Origin: Cannabis sativa
Lineage: Eukaryota > Streptophyta > Magnoliopsida > Rosales > Cannabaceae
Direction of reading: 5' to 3'
NCBI RefSeq assembly: GCF_029168945.1
Contig: NC_083610.1
Location: 51,725,429 to 51,789,428 of the forward strand
DNA: 64,000 nucleotides
In this document: positions 11,500-22,690 of the stretch, one piece after another
Position numbering within the stretch: the stretch's first letter is position 1
Layout: every line of letters begins with the position of its first letter
Program-made: the position numbers and the translations under genes
Notes under the pieces: generated by a model
What the model was told of the DNA's origin: nothing
What the model saw: only the letters and a program-made list of their open reading frames with translations
The model's database searches: none

Positions 11500-13030
11500 G
11501 ATTTTGAGATTGATTTAATACCGTGAGCCGAGCTCGTATCGAAAGCTCCTACAGGATGGCACTGCGGAGCTGAAAGAGGTAAAAGTTCAATTACGGGGGA
11601 TGATGGATTTAAAATTTACTAGACCTAGCACTTCACCTTGGGGTGCACCAGGTTTGTTCGTGAAAAAGAAAGATGGAACTTTACGAATGTGCATAGATTA
11701 TCGGGAGTTAAACAAGTTGACAGTGAAGAATAAGTATCCTTTGCCAAGAATAGATGATTTATTTGATCAGCTGCAGGGAAAGACTGTCTTTTCCAAGATT
11801 GATCTTCGATCTGGTTATCACCAACTGAGGATTCGGGAGGAGGATATTCCCAAGACAGCTTTCCGGACCCGGTATGGCCATTACGAATTCCTGGTAATGT
11901 CCTTCGGATTAACAAATGCCCCAGCAGCATTTATGGACCTGATGAACCGAGTGTTCAAAGACTTTCCGGATGATTTTGTTATTGTCTTTATTGATGACAT
12001 TCTAATTTATTCAGACTCAGAAGAGACTCACGAAAGACATCTTCGAATGGTATTACAACGTCTCAGGGAACATAAGTTGTATGCCAAGTTTAAGAAATGT
12101 GAATTTTGGTTACCTCAGGTGAGTTTCTTGGGCCATGTGGTGAGTAAAGATGGTATTTTAGTAGACCCAGTAAAGATCGAAGCAGTACATGACTGGCCTC
12201 GACCTAAGTCAGCTTAGAAGTTAGAAGTTTCACAGGGTTAGCGTGGTATTATCGAAGATTCGTTTGAAGGCTTTGCAAAGATTTCTACGCCTTTAACTGA
12301 ATTGACCCGAAAGAATTGTAAGTTTGTTTGGACTGACAAGTGTGAATGTAGTTTCCTGGAATTGAAGCAAAGGTTGATTACCGCTCCTGTGTTAACTTTA
12401 CCAAAAAGTGATGAAAAGTTTGTGATTTATTGTGATGCATCCAAACAAGGGTTAGGTTGTGTTCTTATGCAGTCAGGGAAAGTGATTGCTTATGCATCTA
12501 GGCAATTGAAGGAGTATGAACAACGATATCCTACCCATGATATTGAATTAGCAGCGGTTGTCTTTGCACTAAAAGTTTGGCGTCACTATTTGTATGGTGA
12601 GAAGTGTGAAATTTATACAGATCACAAAAGCCTCAAGTACTTTTTCACTCAGAAGGATTTAAATATGAGGCAACGACGATGGTTAGAACTGGTTAAAGAT
12701 TATGACTGGGAGATTCTCTACCACCCTGGTAAAGCAAATGTGGTAGCGGATGCTCTAAGTCGGAAAGGACCAGGGCAAGTTTGTGAACTAAAGGAAATCT
12801 CAGCAAAGTTGGCTGAGGATATGACGAGAGCGGGAATTGAATTTGTAATTGGAAAACTTGCTAATATCACCATACAGTCTGATTTATTGGAAAGGATTAG
12901 AGTAGCTCAACAAGGAGATCTTGAGCTACGGGGGCATAAGGAGAAGTTAGAGGCCAGATTGGCAAAAGATTTTTCATGTTTATATGATGGGTTGTTACGA
13001 TACAAGAACGTAATACGTAATGTAGGTTGA
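11500..13030 (+). pseudogene. Element C reverse transcriptase and RNase H
   Basis: RT is open at 11600-12217. Fingers/palm motifs include [19 protein letters not shown] and [12 protein letters not shown], and the catalytic FIDDILIYS is intact at about 11985-12012. A frameshift or gap lies at 12217-12302. RNase H is open at 12302-13030, with [10 protein letters not shown] and [11 protein letters not shown] followed by [10 protein letters not shown]. The domain order and active-site residues are present, but the frame is broken in at least two places. Confidence 0.88.
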
Positions 13031-14297
13031 TAAAGAAATCGACGGGAGATTCTTGATGAATCTCATACTACACCGTACTCCTTACACCCAAGAACAACCA
13101 AGATGTATCATGATGTGAAAGCTTTATAATTTGGTCGGGTATGAAGAGGGATATTGTTGAATATGTGTCAAAATGCTTAACTCGTCAACAAATTAAAGCG
13201 TAACACCAAAGGCCGGCAGGTTTGCTTCAACCTCTAAAGATTCCTGAATGGAAATGGGAAGACATCACCATGGATTTTGTGGTGGGTTTACCCAGAACAG
13301 TAGGGTATTATGATTCTATTTGGGTAATAGTGGATCGATATACGAAGTCCGCTCACTTTCTCCCGGTGAGGAAAACGTATACAGTGGATCAATATGCTGA
13401 TTTGTATATCAAGGAGATAGTTCGACTTCATGGTGCCCCAAAGTCGATAGTTTCAGATCGAGATCCAAAATTTACATCCAAATTTTGGGAAAGTTTACAG
13501 CAAGCAATGGGTACTAAGTTGAAATTAGCTTTTCATCCTCAAACCGATGGTCAATCTGAAAGGACTATCCAGATACTTGAGGATATGTTGAGGGCATGTG
13601 TAATGGATATTGAAGGTTCTTGGAACAAGTACCTACCTCTGATTGAGTTTTCTTATAACAATAGTTATCAGAGTACCATTGGCATGGCTCCGTATGAGAT
13701 GCTTTATGGAAGGAAATGTCGATCACCTATTCACTGGGATGAGGTCAGAACGTAGGTACCTTGGACTGAATCCAAAGAACGAGCGAGGCTATTGAAAAGA
13801 TTCGAGCTCGTATGCTTGCTTCCCAAAGTAGACAGAAAAGCTACGCAGATCCAAAGCGTAGAGATGTTGAATTCCAAGTTGGGGATTTTGTTTTTCTTCG
13901 GGTATCCCCAATGAAAGGAATTCGAAGGTTCGGGAAGAAAGGAAAGTTGAGTCCCAGATTTAATGGTCCATTTGAGATTCTTGAGAAAGTAGGTCAGGTA
14001 GCTTATCAGTTGGCTCTACCTCCTACTTTATCTGGGGTTCATAACGTGTTTCATGTCTCGATGCTTCGGAAATATGTATCTGATACAACTCATATCTTAA
14101 GTTATGAAGACATTGATCTTCAAACTGACCTGTCATATGAAGAACAACCAGTACAGATCTTAGACAGGGAAGAAAAGGTGCTGCGGAACAAGACTAGTCC
14201 GCTAGTTAAAGTGCTGTGGCGGAACAGCAAAGTTGAAGAAGCGACTTGGGAATTAGAGTCGCAGATGCGGGAGTTGTACCCCGAGCTTTTCAGGTAA
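13031..14297 (+). pseudogene. Element C integrase with C-terminal chromodomain-like tail
   Basis: The HHCC zinc-binding part (13031-13220) is recognisable but out of frame, and its last CxxC cysteine has changed to Arg. The catalytic core is open at 13222-13755 with the D,D,E residues in TMDFVVGLP, SDRDPKF and GQSERTIQ. A TAG-containing break follows. The C-terminal part is open at 13812-14297 and ends in a chromodomain-like segment (VKVLWRNSKVEEATWELE). In chromoviruses this tail directs integration towards particular chromatin. Confidence 0.86.
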
Positions 14298-14319
14298 ATT
14301 TTGAGGACAAAATTCCTAT

Positions 14320-14333
14320 CAGTGGGGGATAGT
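14320..14333 (+). other. Polypurine tract of C
   Basis: CAGTGGGGGATAGT lies directly before the 3' LTR. The purine run is the plus-strand priming site expected there. Confidence 0.7.
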
Positions 14334-16364
14334 TGTAATATCCCAGAAAATAAATAATATTTAAATAGACATATTTTATTAAATATGTAATTACTTGGGA
14401 AATGAAGTAGGATTATGATCTTACTTAGGTAAATTGTTGAGAAATTATTTAATGAAATACGTTATTTTCACAGTCTCGTGTGAAAATTTGGCGATGTGGT
14501 TAGTAATGTCACGACATTAAATGAAAGGATTATTTTGAGAATATCCCGGATTAAGTTAGAATTTTATTAGAATGTCGGATTGGGGAATTAGTAAAATTAC
14601 CATAAATGCCCCTAGGTTATAATTTTAGTTTAGGTTTCTTTGAAGGGTAAATTAGTCATTTTTATGTTTTTGACTTTTTGACCTTTGAATTTTGGTGGGC
14701 TGATTGTTATTTAAAAAAAAAAAAGAAAAGAAAAGCAAACCTTATTTAAAGTTACTTCCAAGGCAAGAAAACAAAAAAATTCATAACATCAAGCTTCTTT
14801 TTTTTTCTTCTTCTCTTGCCGAACCCTAGAAGCAGCTGGGAACCAAGGAAAATTCATTGCATTTCTTCAATTTCCTGAGCTAATCTTAACCCTAGAAGCT
14901 AGCTAAGTGGAGGTATGATCCTTCTACTCTTCTCTTGGTTAATTTTCTTGAGTTTAGTATAGGTTTTGGTGAAGGTTTTCAATGAATTCTGAGCTGGGGT
15001 ATAAACTGAGGGTAAGGTAGGTTCTTAGGGTTGAATTGGAACTTGTTTGAATGAAAATTGAGTGAGGTTAATGGCTGGTTGAAATTGGATATGGCTGTTG
15101 AGAGAAAATTTAGTTTTTCTTCACTTTGAAGTGTGATTTTGAGCAAATTGATATATTGCATTGAAATGGTTGTTTGGTTATGTTATAATTGCCATAATAT
15201 ACTGTTCTGGAAAGTTTGGTTAGGTTTGGTGGAGGTTTGATTGGTTTTTGGGGTGAAAAACCAGAAATCACCATTTTGCCAGGGAAAAAGAAGCCGTTTT
15301 TTAAGGTGTCTGAAAAACGGCCGACCGTTTTTCCCAGGAAAGGGGGATTTTGGGTTTTTCTCCTCAAGTCCGATCTGTTTCGGGGTGTCTTTCGGAGTGG
15401 AATTCAGGGTGTTTTAGAGATGGTTAAGCTAGTTTGATCTGGGGGAAAGTAGGGTGTGTTCGGTTGTGAGAATAGTGGATTATCAGAAATTTGATTAAGG
15501 TTTTCATTTGAGTTTTAATTGTCATGACATAGGACCGAAATTGCTTAGCTTGTTTTCCACTCAGGTCGGCCCGTACTCTTGATTTCTGAACCAAGGTAAG
15601 AAAAGCGGTAAGCACCATATGTGGTTAAAGATTAATGGTTGAATGGAAGTGGCCTTGATTATTATCAAGACTTTGATTAAATATTTAATAAGCCTAGGTT
15701 ATGACCTAGGGTTGGAAACGGTTATTACCGTTACGAGTAATTAATCTTGAAACCGCGGTTAGGTTTCTTACTTATCGTCTGCTTTATCGGGCAACGATAG
15801 TGACATATTCAGCTCGTGGTTAACGAGTGGTAAAATGGGGTACTTTATAAAGTACTAATATTGTGTAATGTGAATGTGTAATGTGTAAAGGAATACTTTA
15901 TGATATTGTATAATGAGTAAACATATTGGTATGAGATTAAATTGATAATCATTTTCAGTTAACGTTTTGGTTACTTTTCTTGCTGAGTCTCTGTGACTCA
16001 CGGGTGCTTTATGGTGCAGGTAAAGGAAAGGCAAAAGTTGAGCAACCATGAGTTTGTGGTCGCAGCAGCAATGTACATACCAGTCGCAGTGACACGGCCC
16101 AGTAAACAGGATGCTCTATTTTGATTGTATTTTGGAAGTATAAAGTTTATGTTGTAAAATACTTTGAAACCAGTTTGTGAATATTTTGAAAACAGGGGAA
16201 ACCCCGTAGTCCATATTACTTATCTTTTGTTAAACAGTTTAAAAGTTGAATTTCAATTATCAAAATTTAATTACCCACACTTTTAGTATAATTATATATT
16301 ATATAAATATCAGTATTTTATTAAATTTCACACACGTGGCGTCCCTGTTGAACAGGGCGTTACA
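14334..16364 (+). repeat. 3' LTR of C
   Basis: 2,031 bp, ending GTTACA and followed by the GCTAA target duplicate at 16365-16369. See the 5' LTR for differences. Confidence 0.93.
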
Positions 16365-16369
16365 GCTAA

Positions 16370-16708
16370 CATAAACATGGAATCTATAGCTTCTATCTGG
16401 CGAATAGTAAGCAAAGGATGATTTCCTTCGAGCTTAACCAAACGAAGATAAATGGTGGAGTACTCATTTCACTTAGCTGAAATATCATTTATACAGGGTT
16501 AAGTGTTTTAAGGATAAAATACATTGTACGGTGTTACGGTAATTAAGTCCCTTTACAATGTAAATCATCCATATAGAGGATCATTGATCAAATTAGGGTT
16601 ATTACAATGGATAACTAATGATGTGTCTATATGGTGGAACATATAGAGCATTCTATATACTGAGAGTGCAATTCTAAGTTCTATGCGTGGATTCAACGAA
16701 GAATTTAT
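16370..16708 (+). repeat. 5' LTR of B, second piece
   Basis: Continues the B LTR exactly where piece one ended (CATAAACATGGAATC, compare 26434 onward), up to the insertion of solo LTR D. Confidence 0.9.
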
Positions 16709-18601
16709 TGTTGGGTTTTATGCGCTAAATAAAACTCATTTCAATATAATCAGATTTACTTATTAATATAGATCAGAAATAACATTTAATGTTGCATGGT
16801 TCACATGATTTATTTCATGATTATATGTACATAATGTATGAATTCATCTAAAACCCTTTTCACATACTTGATCCTGTTTATTGTGCTGTCAACACTTTGG
16901 AAAGTAAACATGACTATGTGAATAAAGTTTCCTAGATTTATCTGACACAGGGTTTTACTGATATGATAATCTACAACAGAGTTTACTTGCATTTGGAGAA
17001 ATGCTATGTTCTTTCCAGAGCATTGGTTAAAGTAAAGCTCATGTTGGATGCATGGAGTATGCATCGGAAGGGACCGATATTGAACTTTGACTTAGATTTA
17101 TTAAACTTACCGTAATATATATTCAAGTCAATATCGCCTAGTTGATCCTAGATCAAATGATCTTAATCCTGTTATGGTTAGGCTCAATCTCAAGAGGCTA
17201 TTCGTGTTCTTTGATTTGTTAGTTAAGCCTACTTTTGGGTCAGGGTGATACGTACATTTTGGGAACACGGTAGTGCAATTGAGTGGAAGCGCTAACATAA
17301 ACATGGAATCTATAGCTTCTATCTGCTGAATAGTAAGTAAAAGATGATCTCCTTCGAGCTTGACCAAACGAAAAATAAATGGTGGAGTACTCATTTCGCA
17401 TTAGCTGAAATATCATTTATACGGGGTTAAGTGTTTTAAGGATAAAATACATTGTAAGGTTAACGGTAATCTAATCCCTTTACTGTGTAGATCATTCATA
17501 TAGAGGATCATTGATCAATTAGGATTATAACAATGGATAACTAATGATGTGTCTATATGGTGGAACATATAGAGCATTCTATATACTGAGAGTGGAATTC
17601 TAAGTTCTATGCGTGGATTCAACGAAGAATTAATAAGTCAGTGAATTTAGGTTATAAATTCTTGATCTGCTTATTGGAAGCTCGGTTATATAGACCCATG
17701 GTCCCCCCACTAGTTGAGATAATATTGCTTGTAAGACTCATATAATTGGTTTTGATTAATCAATTATAATTCTCAAATTAGACTATGTCTATTTGTGAAT
17801 TTTTCACTAAGTAAGGGCGAAATTGTAAAGAAAGAGTTTTAGGGGCATATTTGTTAATTATGATACTTTGTATGGTTCAATTAATAAATATGATAAATGA
17901 CAAGATTATTTAATAATTATTTATAGTTATTAAATAGTTAGAATTGGCATTTAAATGGTTAAATTAGAAAATTGGCGTTTTTGAGAAAATCAGATGCAAA
18001 AGTGATAAAACTGCAAAATTGCAAAAAGTGAGGCCCATATCCACATTCTATAGGGCCGGACACTTTTGTAGGGTTTTACATCTGATATTTTCATTATTTT
18101 AATGCCAAATAATTCAAACCTAACCCTAGTGGAATGCTATAAATAGATAGTGAAGGCTTCAGGAAATTGACACTTAACTTACACACTTTTCATTCAGAAA
18201 AACCTGAGCCTTCTCTCTCTATACCTAGCCGCCACCTTCTTCTCTTTCTTCTTCCTTGAAATTTCGAACCACTTACTGATTAGAGTAGTGCCCACACACA
18301 GCAAGTGATACCTCAATCATAGTGAGGAAGATCGTGAAGAAAGACTTTCAGCAAGAAGGAGTTTCAGCACTAAAGAATCAGAGAAAGGGATCCAGGTTCA
18401 GATCTTGATAATACTCTGCGACAAAAAGGATGCAAGGGTTAGAGATCTGAACGGAAGGAGTCATATTATTCCGCTGCACCCAATTTAAGGTTTACTAAAC
18501 TTTATACGTGTTTATTTCATCGTTTTAGAAAGTTCATATTTAGGGTGTTAATCAACATACTTGAGAGTAGATCTAAGATCCTGGTAAAATAATTTCCAAC
18601 A
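16709..18601 (+). mobile_element. Element D: solo LTR of B's family, inserted in the 5' LTR of B
   Basis: 1,893 bp. It begins TGTTGGG and ends CCAACA. Flanks TTTAT (16704-16708) and TTAAT (18602-18606) form a target duplication with one mismatch; the uninterrupted 3' LTR of B reads TTAAT there. No internal sequence remains, so this is a product of LTR-LTR recombination. The promoter-like GCTATAAATAG is at 18136-18146. It diverges from B more than B's two LTRs do from each other, so it is a subfamily member. Confidence 0.87.
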
Positions 18602-18606
18602 TTAAT

Positions 18607-19535
18607 AAGTTAGTGAATTTAAGTAGTAAATTCTTGATCTGCTTATTGGAAGCTCGGATATATAGACCCATGGTCCCCTCACTAGTTGAGACAATATTAC
18701 TTGTAAGACTCATTTAATTGATTTTAATTAATCAATTATAATTCTCAAGTTAGACTGTGTCTATTTTAGAATTTATCACTTATTAAGGGCGAAACAGTAA
18801 ATAGAGAATTTGAAGGGCATATTTATTAATTAGGAAACTTTAATTAGTTTTATTACTAATAAATAAATGACAATATATTATTTGATAATTAATTTTAATT
18901 ATTAAATAATTAGATTTGACATTTATGTGGTTGAATAAAGGAATTGCCAGTTTTTGACAAAATAGGAAACTAGCAATGTAGGAAAAGAAAAGTTGGAAAA
19001 GTGGCAAGCCTTGTTTCCACAATGCCTAGGCCGGCCACCTTGCTTCCCTTTTCACATTGATTTTTCAATTTTTTAATGCCAAGTAATTCAACCATAGCCC
19101 TAGGTGGTCTTCTATAAATAGAAGGTAAAGGCTTCAGTTTTTGTAACACTTTTGAAAGAATTTTCTCTCACACAAAAACTCTCTTCAAGCCGCCACTCTC
19201 TCTCTCTCTACCTTCTCTGTTTTCGAAATTCTATGAGTGATAGAGTAGTGCCCACACACATCAAGTAATACCTCAATCATAGTGAGGAAGGCTGTGTAGA
19301 ATTCAGAGTCAACAAGGAAGGACATTCGGGCTTAGATCTTGATTATACTCTACGACAGAAAGGAATCAAGGGTTAGAGATCTGAGTGGAAGGAGACATAT
19401 ATTCCGCTGCACCCAATGTAAGATTTCTCTTACTTTTATGTGTTTAATTTTCCATCGTTTTAGAAGTTCATATTTAGGTTGTTAAATCAACATACTTGTG
19501 AGTAGATCTAAGATCCTGGTAAAATAATTCCAACA
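18607..19535 (+). repeat. 5' LTR of B, third piece
   Basis: Matches 26770-27702 of the 3' LTR and ends CCAACA at 19535. It contains the TATA box inside a 16-bp palindrome at 19109-19124. Confidence 0.92.
19109..19124 (+). promoter_or_regulatory. Palindromic TATA box of the B LTR
   Basis: CTTCTATAAATAGAAG is a perfect inverted repeat (7-bp arms around AA) centred on the TATA box. It is identical in the 3' LTR at 27274-27289. Confidence 0.65.
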
Positions 19536-19537
19536 AC

Positions 19538-19550
19538 TGGTACCAGAGCC
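19538..19550 (+). other. Primer-binding site of B, initiator-Met tRNA type
   Basis: TGGTACCAGAGCC, two bases after the LTR. This is the standard Copia primer site. Confidence 0.88.
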
Positions 19551-19832
19551 ATGGTAATTGATTTGCTTGCAAGAAATTTGGACTTAAAACGATTTGTTTG
19601 TGTTTTGGATGGTATCATGTTGCTTTGTGTGTCATATTAATATTTGATTGTTGTTTGTGAATTCTGGAAAAATAGTTACTTTTCTGTCTCTGTAATTATT
19701 TTTATTGGATAGTTTGGAAAATTCTAGGCAATTTAATTTTTACAGAACTCGAGTTCGATTTAATTTGAATTAGTTATGAATTTTTGAAAATTGGAAAAAT
19801 TGGGATGATGAACTCCTTCCCACGAGAGCAGA

Positions 19833-19916
19833 ATGGCTGCATGCAGCCTCCCTGCGCCGTGAGATCTCGGCATGCATCCCAGGGGCGAGCGCGAATGGGT
19901 ATGCTATGCATACCAT
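19833..19916 (+). other. GC-rich palindromic island in the leader of B
   Basis: Contains the perfect 14-bp palindrome GGCTGCATGCAGCC (19835-19848) and a 7-bp stem with TAT loop, GGTATGC/GCATACC (19898-19914). The surrounding leader is strongly AT-rich. Element L has a different GC-rich insert at the equivalent place (about 61520-61565), between conserved flanks. Confidence 0.6.
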
Positions 19917-21735
19917 CCGTACTGTTCATCAATTTTTCCAATTTTTTTTTTCGATTTTTCATGCTATTTCATGGAATTAACTTCCAATTTTTTTGTGTAG
20001 TTTTGTATGTTGATTTTTGTTTTTCAAATTTTCAAATCTAATTATCAGAAATAAATTAATTTGATTTTTCAAAATTAATTTTAGATATTAGTGTAATTTG
20101 AATTTGAAAATAGGTTAAAATCAATTTTTGCTTACCTCTTTTCTTATTTCCTTTAAAATTTGATTATTTTATTTTTTTTAAGGTCAGATATTAATTTTTT
20201 TTTGGTAACTTGACCTTATTTAGAATAAGATCAAAATAATCATGATATTTTAAAAGAGGAAATAAGATATTTTTGTTAACTTTTAAATTTTGTTATTCTT
20301 ACTTAAATTTAATTGTAAAATAAGAAAAGGGTATGTATTTACCATTTTCTATTTTATTGAATATTTAATTTATTAAATAACATGAAATTTAAAACGAAAG
20401 TTAGCAATTGATTTTGAAATGATATTTAGGTTACTTAAAACCTAATTTTTCAAAATTGTAGGTTTAATTTTTTAAATATATTTTTTTTAAAATCGAATTT
20501 TTTTTTTCGAAATATATATTTAAAAATTAAATAAATCCTACATCCAACTATCCAAATATAACTTGTTGCAGGAGTATGTGTTTTAGATTGTTTGTAAGTT
20601 TTCTAAAACCTATTGTTACTTAATCTAAATTTCCGTGGTTAACTTGTTGACAGATCCAATGATCTGATTTTAACCCATGGTTCAATTGAAGATAGGTCAA
20701 GTAAATAATTTGTAACAGGTAATTTTTACATTCCTCTTTCATCTGTGTATGACCTAATAACATGATAGGATCCATCCAAATCTGTGTGCTTGTGTGAGCC
20801 TATATATTTAATTTCTGTTATAGATACATATAGGTTGTTGTTGCTAAATAAAATGTCATAACTTGATAGATTTTACTTAGGCTCATTTAGTAGTGAGCCT
20901 ATTCAATTAATAACAGTTGTTCATTTTAAGGTTAAATTCCTCTCTTTTGGGCCTTGTGTGAGAGTTGGGAGCCATAGAAGTGGGTACGACATACTGGACC
21001 CAGCCCCCCCTCACATGAACAACCCCAATTGTGAAGGCCCATTCGCCTGATTTGGATAACTGTGCTAAGTTAATTATATTAGTTTGACCTAATAAAATTA
21101 ATTAGCGAAATAATTAATTTCATTCTTCCTTGAAATTAATTTAAGAAAAACATAGTTTGAAGAATAATATTCTAGAAAAACTATATGTATTTTTCTTGTG
21201 TTTAATTAAATATAGAATTATAACCATTAAATTCTTTTTGAAGCTTAATTTTATAATTTCATTAAATATTTCTATTTAAGTTGAGATTTAGTTATATCTA
21301 ACAAATCAACTTAGATTTGAATATCTTTTGAATTTCCTATTATAAATTAAGTTGAGGAATTTTAAGAATTGGTTATTAAGATTCTTTGGATCTTTTTTAA
21401 GTTGATATTTTATAAATATGGAAACTTAAAATGGAATATCTTCTAAATTAAGTGGTTACTGCTTAATTGTTAATATTTTATTAAGTCATTGATTGAAGAA
21501 TATTTAAGTTGGATATTTTAGATTTTTCTAAACAACTTAAATAAGATATTTTTCAATTTTTTCCATTTATGAAATTTAATTAAAGTTTTTTTTTAACTTT
21601 AATTTGTAATGTTTCATTATTGAGATATGGAATATAAATGATTAAACAAAATACATATTTTAAATAATAAGCTTTAATCAAGAGAAATTCGAACTCCATT
21701 GTTGGTTTTACATAGCTATTGTTTTAGTGAGTAAT

Positions 21736-21840
21736 CCTCCCTAATGGAGGAACGTTCATTAGCAAGTTAGCACTGTTTAATCTTGAAAGATAAGTATTCT
21801 TATAAGTTTTTTATATTGTTGTTGACCACCCTAATGGTGG
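21736..21840 (+). promoter_or_regulatory. Pair of leader hairpins with identical CTAAT loops
   Basis: CCTCC-CTAAT-GGAGG at 21736-21750 and CCACC-CTAAT-GGTGG at 21826-21840. The stems differ but stay complementary and the loops are identical. On the minus strand of element L the first recurs at 58689-58703 and the second, with a 4-bp stem, at about 58602-58614. This covariation-like pattern suggests a functional RNA element. Confidence 0.6.
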
Positions 21841-21900
21841 CGACTGTATAAGACTTACAAGAGTATGAAATAATGGTGGAAGCTCATAAGATAGAATTTC

Positions 21901-22037
21901 CTTGACTCTCGCCTAAATGGGACAACGCTGAATTCCAATCTTGATCGAATAAAAGGTTGCTAGAATGATTGTCATTTTAGATGAATTGACAACTCTATTC
22001 AATGGATGATGCTTTGACTCTCGCCTAAACGGGACAC
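21901..22037 (+). repeat. Duplicated leader motif, 113 nt apart
   Basis: TTGACTCTCGCCTAAAYGGG (followed by ACA) occurs at about 21902 and 22015. The same pair occurs on the minus strand of element L (about 58405-58427 and 58517-58539) with about 112-nt spacing. Confidence 0.75.
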
Positions 22038-22175
22038 CGTATCAGTTCGTTGGAAACCTTGGAAAATAAACTATGTTAGATTTAGTATTTTTATAACATA
22101 TGTGATTAATTGTTATTTTCTGAACTTGTGTATGAATTTATAGAACCAAAACCTTACTTCTGTTTATTGATATGT

Positions 22176-22690
22176 TGTAGTGCCAATATGAATAACCCTC
22201 ACCCGATCCACTCCTAGTTAGTATCTTTGCAAAAGAACTCAATAGTGTGAAAATGCATCCTGGTAGTTGCATTAACTCGCACCTATTGTTGATGAATCTG
22301 AAGTTCCAAAAGGCAAATCTACTTGGAATTGATTTATCAAAGGAACAATGGGTACGACTCATCCTTAATAGTCTTCCTGAGGAGTATGATAGTTTTGTTC
22401 TATATTACTTATTGAACAATCCTCACTCCTCTGACATGGACAAACTCGAGACTGAGTTAAGGGCCCATGAGCGGAATTTGATTGCAATGGGACCTCCTGG
22501 TATTGCAAAATTTAATCAGAGGAAGAAGATTAAGCATGAGGGCTCTAACAAAGCTGCTTCTTCAAATACAATTATCAGACATCATGTTCTATGTGCGAAT
22601 TGTAATGGAAAGTGACATAAAGAAGAACAATGCCCCAGGTTTCTAGACAATTCAAACGAAGGTGATGCTTTTGTCTTTGAATCATGTGTT
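22176..22690 (+). pseudogene. gag: Element B gag, N-terminally deleted
   Basis: A start at about 22189 soon meets stops. Gag-like coding (LGIDLSKEQWVRLILNSLP, then EEYDSFV) is readable from about 22247 to 22615. Compared with the gag of L, most of the N-terminal half is missing. The zinc knuckle CANCNGK-stop-HKEEQC (about 22593-22634) has TGA at 22613-22615 between its second Cys and the His, where Trp is usual. B therefore cannot make a normal Gag. Confidence 0.8.

Larger units (their letters stand above)
7518..16364 (+). mobile_element. Element C: Ty3/Gypsy chromovirus (Tekay/Del type), nested in the LTR of B
   Basis: 8,847 bp. It begins TGTAATATCCC, ends GGGCGTTACA and is flanked by GCTAA (7513-7517 and 16365-16369). 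The LTRs are 7518-9549 and 14334-16364 (2,032 and 2,031 bp), near-identical except for two local patches. Gag, protease, RT, RNase H, integrase and a C-terminal chromodomain-like tail occur in Gypsy order. A 2-kb LTR with an initiator-Met-type primer site and a chromodomain tail fits the Tekay/Del clade. Coding capacity is broken by several frameshifts despite the young LTRs. Confidence 0.93.
19551..22175 (+). promoter_or_regulatory. Long non-coding leader of B with conserved structured blocks
   Basis: About 2.6 kb between the primer site and the gag remnant with no conserved coding frame. It is mostly AT-rich with GC-rich islands: a palindromic island at about 19800-19920, a block at about 20915-21105 shared with element L, two CTAAT-loop hairpins (21736-21750 and 21826-21840), and a duplicated 24-nt motif (about 21901 and 22014). 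Packaging, dimerisation and translation control are typical leader roles; which apply here is inference. Confidence 0.7.

Noticed and set aside
21901..22037. CRISPR-like array from repeated 24-nt motif
   Set aside because: Only two copies, eukaryotic context and conserved intervening sequence; it is a retrotransposon leader repeat.
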